A DNA stretch of 64,000 nt, taken from assembly GCA_016584305.1 (NCBI GenBank), contig JACEEZ010025360.1, positions 532,501 to 596,500 on the forward strand, in the 5' to 3' direction. A program made the position numbers and the translations under genes. This stretch comes from Chionoecetes opilio (taxonomy: Eukaryota > Arthropoda > Malacostraca > Decapoda > Majidae). This document shows, piece by piece, positions 60,975 through 64,000 of the stretch. The notes under the pieces are model-generated. The model searched no databases. It saw only the letters and a program-made list of their open reading frames with translations, and had not been told where the DNA came from. The stretch's first letter is position 1. The number at the start of each line of letters is the position of its first letter.

Positions 60975-62590
60975 TACTACATCATAATCGTCCAACGAAG
61001 AAACCGAGGACGACGACTTCAAAGCTCCGACACCAGCTAAATGTCCACGCCGTCGACCTCCTAAGGAGAATAAGCTCACCAAGGAGCTGACCCTTGCTTG
61101 GGAGTGCGACAATCTGTCCATCCGTGCTGCGACATCCTCCTACGCCGCTGCTGCAATGAGCCTCGGCCACGACATCGAACATATCACTGTTCCCGTTCGT
61201 CGATCACCGGGCCAGGAGTCAAGAACCGCGAAGAGATTGTCATGGCTCTTCCTTCAGCCTGAATTCCCTTTGGTCCTGCCAGGGGAGGCAAGTTGTTACC
61301 GTCTAGCGGGCGAAGGTCATTGGAGGAGAGTGGCCGTCTGGTGTCCGGTGGAGGTACGGAGGGGAATTTGGGTGTTCCTGTGTCTGCCGGACGGGATCCA
61401 GGACAAATGTTGCGGAAACCGTCACTGAAGCTGGTGCGGGGAAAGAAGCTTGGAGTGCAACATCATTGGAATGGCATTCGACACACGACAGCGGCCAACA
61501 CGGGATGGTTCAAGGAGCGTGTAATCGGATGAAACGTGCACTGGAGAAGCCTGGTGTGGTGCATGCCGCCACCACATCCTGGGGAAGTTGTTCTGGAAGG
61601 ATGTCTTCGAGGCTTGAGGGTCAATCATCTGGCCCTAACATCGCCCTTTTCAAGAGGCTCCAGAATCGTTGGCCTATCGTTGACCAAGAGCCGACCAACA
61701 GCCCCTGACACCGACCGCTCTGTCATCCGACGAAGAAGCTCACCGCCTCCTTGAGATGCTCGGTCACTGTAAAACGTCCTGCGTGGACTGGTGCGTGAAT
61801 CATCCACGCGAAGACTACAAGAGATCATCCTGCTCAGCGTGGCCTACCTCGAGGAGGAGTCCTACATCCTTCCGTGCTCTCGGTAACTTACCACATGGCC
61901 AGATGGATGGCCAAGGCCATCTACGCCGTGCAAGATCATGCTCTTCATGAACCAGCTGGATATGAGCAGCGGAGTTGGCGGGGGGGGGATCCGTCGAGTT
62001 GCGTTCTTTGTGACCATGTCTACGCGAAATACTGGAATGACGGCAATGATTCCGTCCTACGCAGCCAAAAAACGACCTGGACCTTCATCACTGACCGTGA
62101 AGAGGATCGCGACGATGGGGTTTGCGTCGTCGCGGAAGTGCCATGCGGCGCCATCTTGGTACCTTCGAGAACCTGATCGGACTAGGCCATCTTTGGATGA
62201 CCGCATCAGCCCGGAGCAGAAGGCGAGATGGTAGAGAGGATGAATGAAGGCGTCCTTCGACGACCAAGATCCACGGCGCCCTGAGTCGAAGACACCAATC
62301 AAATCTCAACAGGCCGCTTTCCGCATTCTGCTCAGTGTTTCGGTCGATGCAGGTCTTGAAAACGTCTATAGGAGGCCAGCAACCGACCTTCCTTGAGCTG
62401 AGTCCTGAAAAACATGGAACACGGATTCGTGTTTCAAGTGCAGACGAAAGAAGCGGGATGGTGTCCGGAAGGTTCACGGACGATTCTCGCAGAGAACGAG
62501 AATAGCCCTCATTCAACGCTTCCTCGACAATTTGGTGGATCACTCTCGTTTGACAAGGAACCAGAGCAGCATGTGCTGGCCTTGATATCA
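60975..62590 (+). pseudogene. Decayed transposase-like gene, intronless
   Basis: Coding-like, GC-richer DNA. First readable block: ETEDDDFKAPTPAKCPRRRP, LTKELTLAWECDNLSIRAAT and YAAAAMSLGHDIEHITVPVR. Frame changes then give LVSGGGTEGNLGVPVSAG, CNRMKRALEKPGVVHAATTS, IALFKRLQNRWPIVDQEPTN, a HPREDYK block, MARWMAKAIYAV, VYAKYWNDG and LDDRISPEQK. The order resembles an uncharacterised family of intronless transposase-like proteins that I recall from aquatic invertebrates; I cannot name it securely. At least five frame breaks show that it is dead. The FD-T-T-x-x-N-T-G area expected at about 61480-61500 is scrambled. Confidence 0.45.
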
Positions 62591-63184
62591 TTATTGATTT
62601 CTACTAATACAAAACCTGTGACCCTAATGTATATGTATGTAAGGTATGTGTATTTAGTATGCGCATATGTAGTTCATATCATAAATGGTGTATAATCAGG
62701 CAAAATTTAGGAGTGTGGGTTGTTCGAGGAGGACAGCATGAATATGTACCCGAGTGCATTGACACTTGTTATCTACTTTAGTAGTAGATATATTATGTAG
62801 GGATTATGTATGATGTTATGTACAGTATATAGTAGGGTCACAACGTATATTGATATGTGTAAATATATATGAAGAAAGACAATGCCGATATAAGTATGTG
62901 AGTATTGTATGTGTACATATATGGTAATGCATGTTATCAATAACAAAATAGCATTCATATAACAAGTGATGATGTTATACGACTTCTCCAATGTGATAGT
63001 TTTTTTTCTGGCTTGAGGTCCGTTATAAGAGTCTTGAACTCATCGGACCAATATATTCCATTTTATCCATTTCTGTGTAAAAGATTCTTGTGATAATTTT
63101 ATACAGAGGTTTAATAAAATATAGAAAAAATATCAATATCAATGTATATATAATCTATAAGGAAATTTTATGCCCGCAAGTGAT
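62591..63184. other. Unassigned AT-rich sequence
   Basis: Rich in GTATATG and TATGTA words; no gene or repeat family recognised. Confidence 0.4.
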
Positions 63185-64000
63185 TTTCTTAGATATAGCA
63201 AGGCCTTGCACTCATTAGATGATTAGACCATCACATATTTCATGCTTAAACTAATGACTATTGGTAGGAGGGAACGTGGCTTATAGTTATTCGTGATGCT
63301 ACCCTATCTGATCACAAGCAATCTGTTTTTCTGTATGGCGAGTATTATGATCGTAAGGTCCATTTTCAAGCAAAGTGTTCCACAAGGTTCGATTTTAGGC
63401 CCATCTTGTTTCTGATTATGTAAATGACATAACTAATGAAGCAATAGTGGACTCTTTTTCCTTATTCGCATAATGACTCAAGCTTCATAGTCGCAAGGCA
63501 AAGGTCTTTGATCCCTTCACAATAAACGAACTCAGGAATTAACTAATGTAAACAACGATTAAATCTAATAAATTACGCACTCATATTAATAAAACTCATA
63601 TACATTATTCCAGAATAGGTCTTTACAGAGCATGGACTGGACCATAGATAGTTGAGTTTATTACCGTGTGTTACAGTTCGGACTAAATTTTAGGTGTCAT
63701 AATAGGTGAGGTATTTCAACTGTGAAGCAACACACTTATTATGTTTGTGTTAGTATATCTAGGGAGTTGTGGTGTCTTATATCGCATTCGTTATAAAACT
63801 CACAACTGAAACAATGTTAACATATTATTAATACACTTGCTATTTCAAATGAGTATTGCGTATCAATTTGGTTGCACTGGCCATCATTTCTAGACCGCGA
63901 GTTTTCAAGGCCTCAGAATGCAATTCTACGCGTTCTAAACTTTCAAGAAAATAGTTTGATTCAACAATTTATTTTCATCTTAAAATCTATTAAATGTCCC
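63185..64000 (+). pseudogene. Highly decayed LINE RT fragment
   Basis: Pieces in order across frames: RYSKALHSLDD (for DFSKAFDSVDH) at about 63190-63225, a VPQGSILGP-like stretch with a broken LFLI at about 63378-63415, VNDITNEAIVDSFSLFA at about 63420-63470, and near the end SRTASFQGLRMQFYAF-like sequence. This is the RT palm through post-RT order of a CR1/L2-like LINE. Stops are dense, and the YADD is lost (FA followed by stops). It runs to the window edge. Confidence 0.45.

Overview
This window looks like repeat-saturated arthropod nuclear DNA. A decapod crustacean is the best guess, from the mix of RTE, CR1, Jockey-like, Gypsy, Helitron and hAT remnants, the tRNA-type SINEs and the very long GA/GT microsatellites; this is inference, not proof. 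There is no bacterial-style gene organisation and no intact multi-domain gene.

Host gene: two short exons on the minus strand fit together. Exon 36539-36691 (51 codons) and exon 8009-8122 (38 codons) both have canonical AG acceptors and GT donors, both are phase 0, and they join as CPNYK|VASTTW, which looks like the 5'-PAPS-binding loop of a carbohydrate sulfotransferase. The window would then be mostly one 28.4-kb intron (8123-36538) plus flanking sequence. Nearly all other coding signal is transposon debris.

Layout. 1-3.06 kb: no gene seen. 3.07-7.86 kb: a three-level nest, with a Jockey-like LINE RNase H region cut by a hAT-like MITE, itself cut by Gypsy element A with a 127-bp LTR. 8.0-8.5 kb: sulfotransferase exon and compound microsatellite. 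8.58-8.79 kb: LTR-like fragment. 8.79-11.41 kb: copy A of a TIR element whose interior is almost all CT/GA/GT/CA microsatellite, with a Harbinger-like element (MADF remnant, TAA target duplication) inside its left TIR. 11.77-16.47 kb: Gypsy element B, in which an inverted LTR replaces gag, protease and the front of RT; a 905-bp Helitron sits in its 3' LTR. 16.6-24.7 kb: a minus-strand hAT transposase remnant interrupted by an RTE LINE (12-bp target duplication) and probably by copy B of the microsatellite TIR element, which itself holds a CR1 and a second LINE. 24.86-25.83 kb: decayed Helitron with a Pif1-type helicase tail. 26-28 kb: LTR-like fragment and unassigned sequence. 28.78-31.57 kb: nearly pure A/T. 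32-36 kb: nested tRNA-type SINEs, a palindromic MITE, another SINE, a THAP-like fragment, a 513-bp Helitron and a hAT MITE end. 36.5 kb: sulfotransferase exon.

From about 37.87 to 56.64 kb the sequence changes character: short runs of G, C, A and T dominate, and an RT fragment can be read only by hopping frames. I read this as poorly corrected assembly rather than biology. From 56.64 kb normal sequence returns, with LINE pieces, SINE copies, a single N at 59003 between two near-identical segments, a decayed transposase-like gene (60.97-62.59 kb) and a decayed LINE running off the end.

The strongest results are internal: four insertions (Harbinger-like element, Helitron, RTE, SINE) can be checked against an empty site, an uninterrupted reading frame or both within this window, giving a relative order of events.
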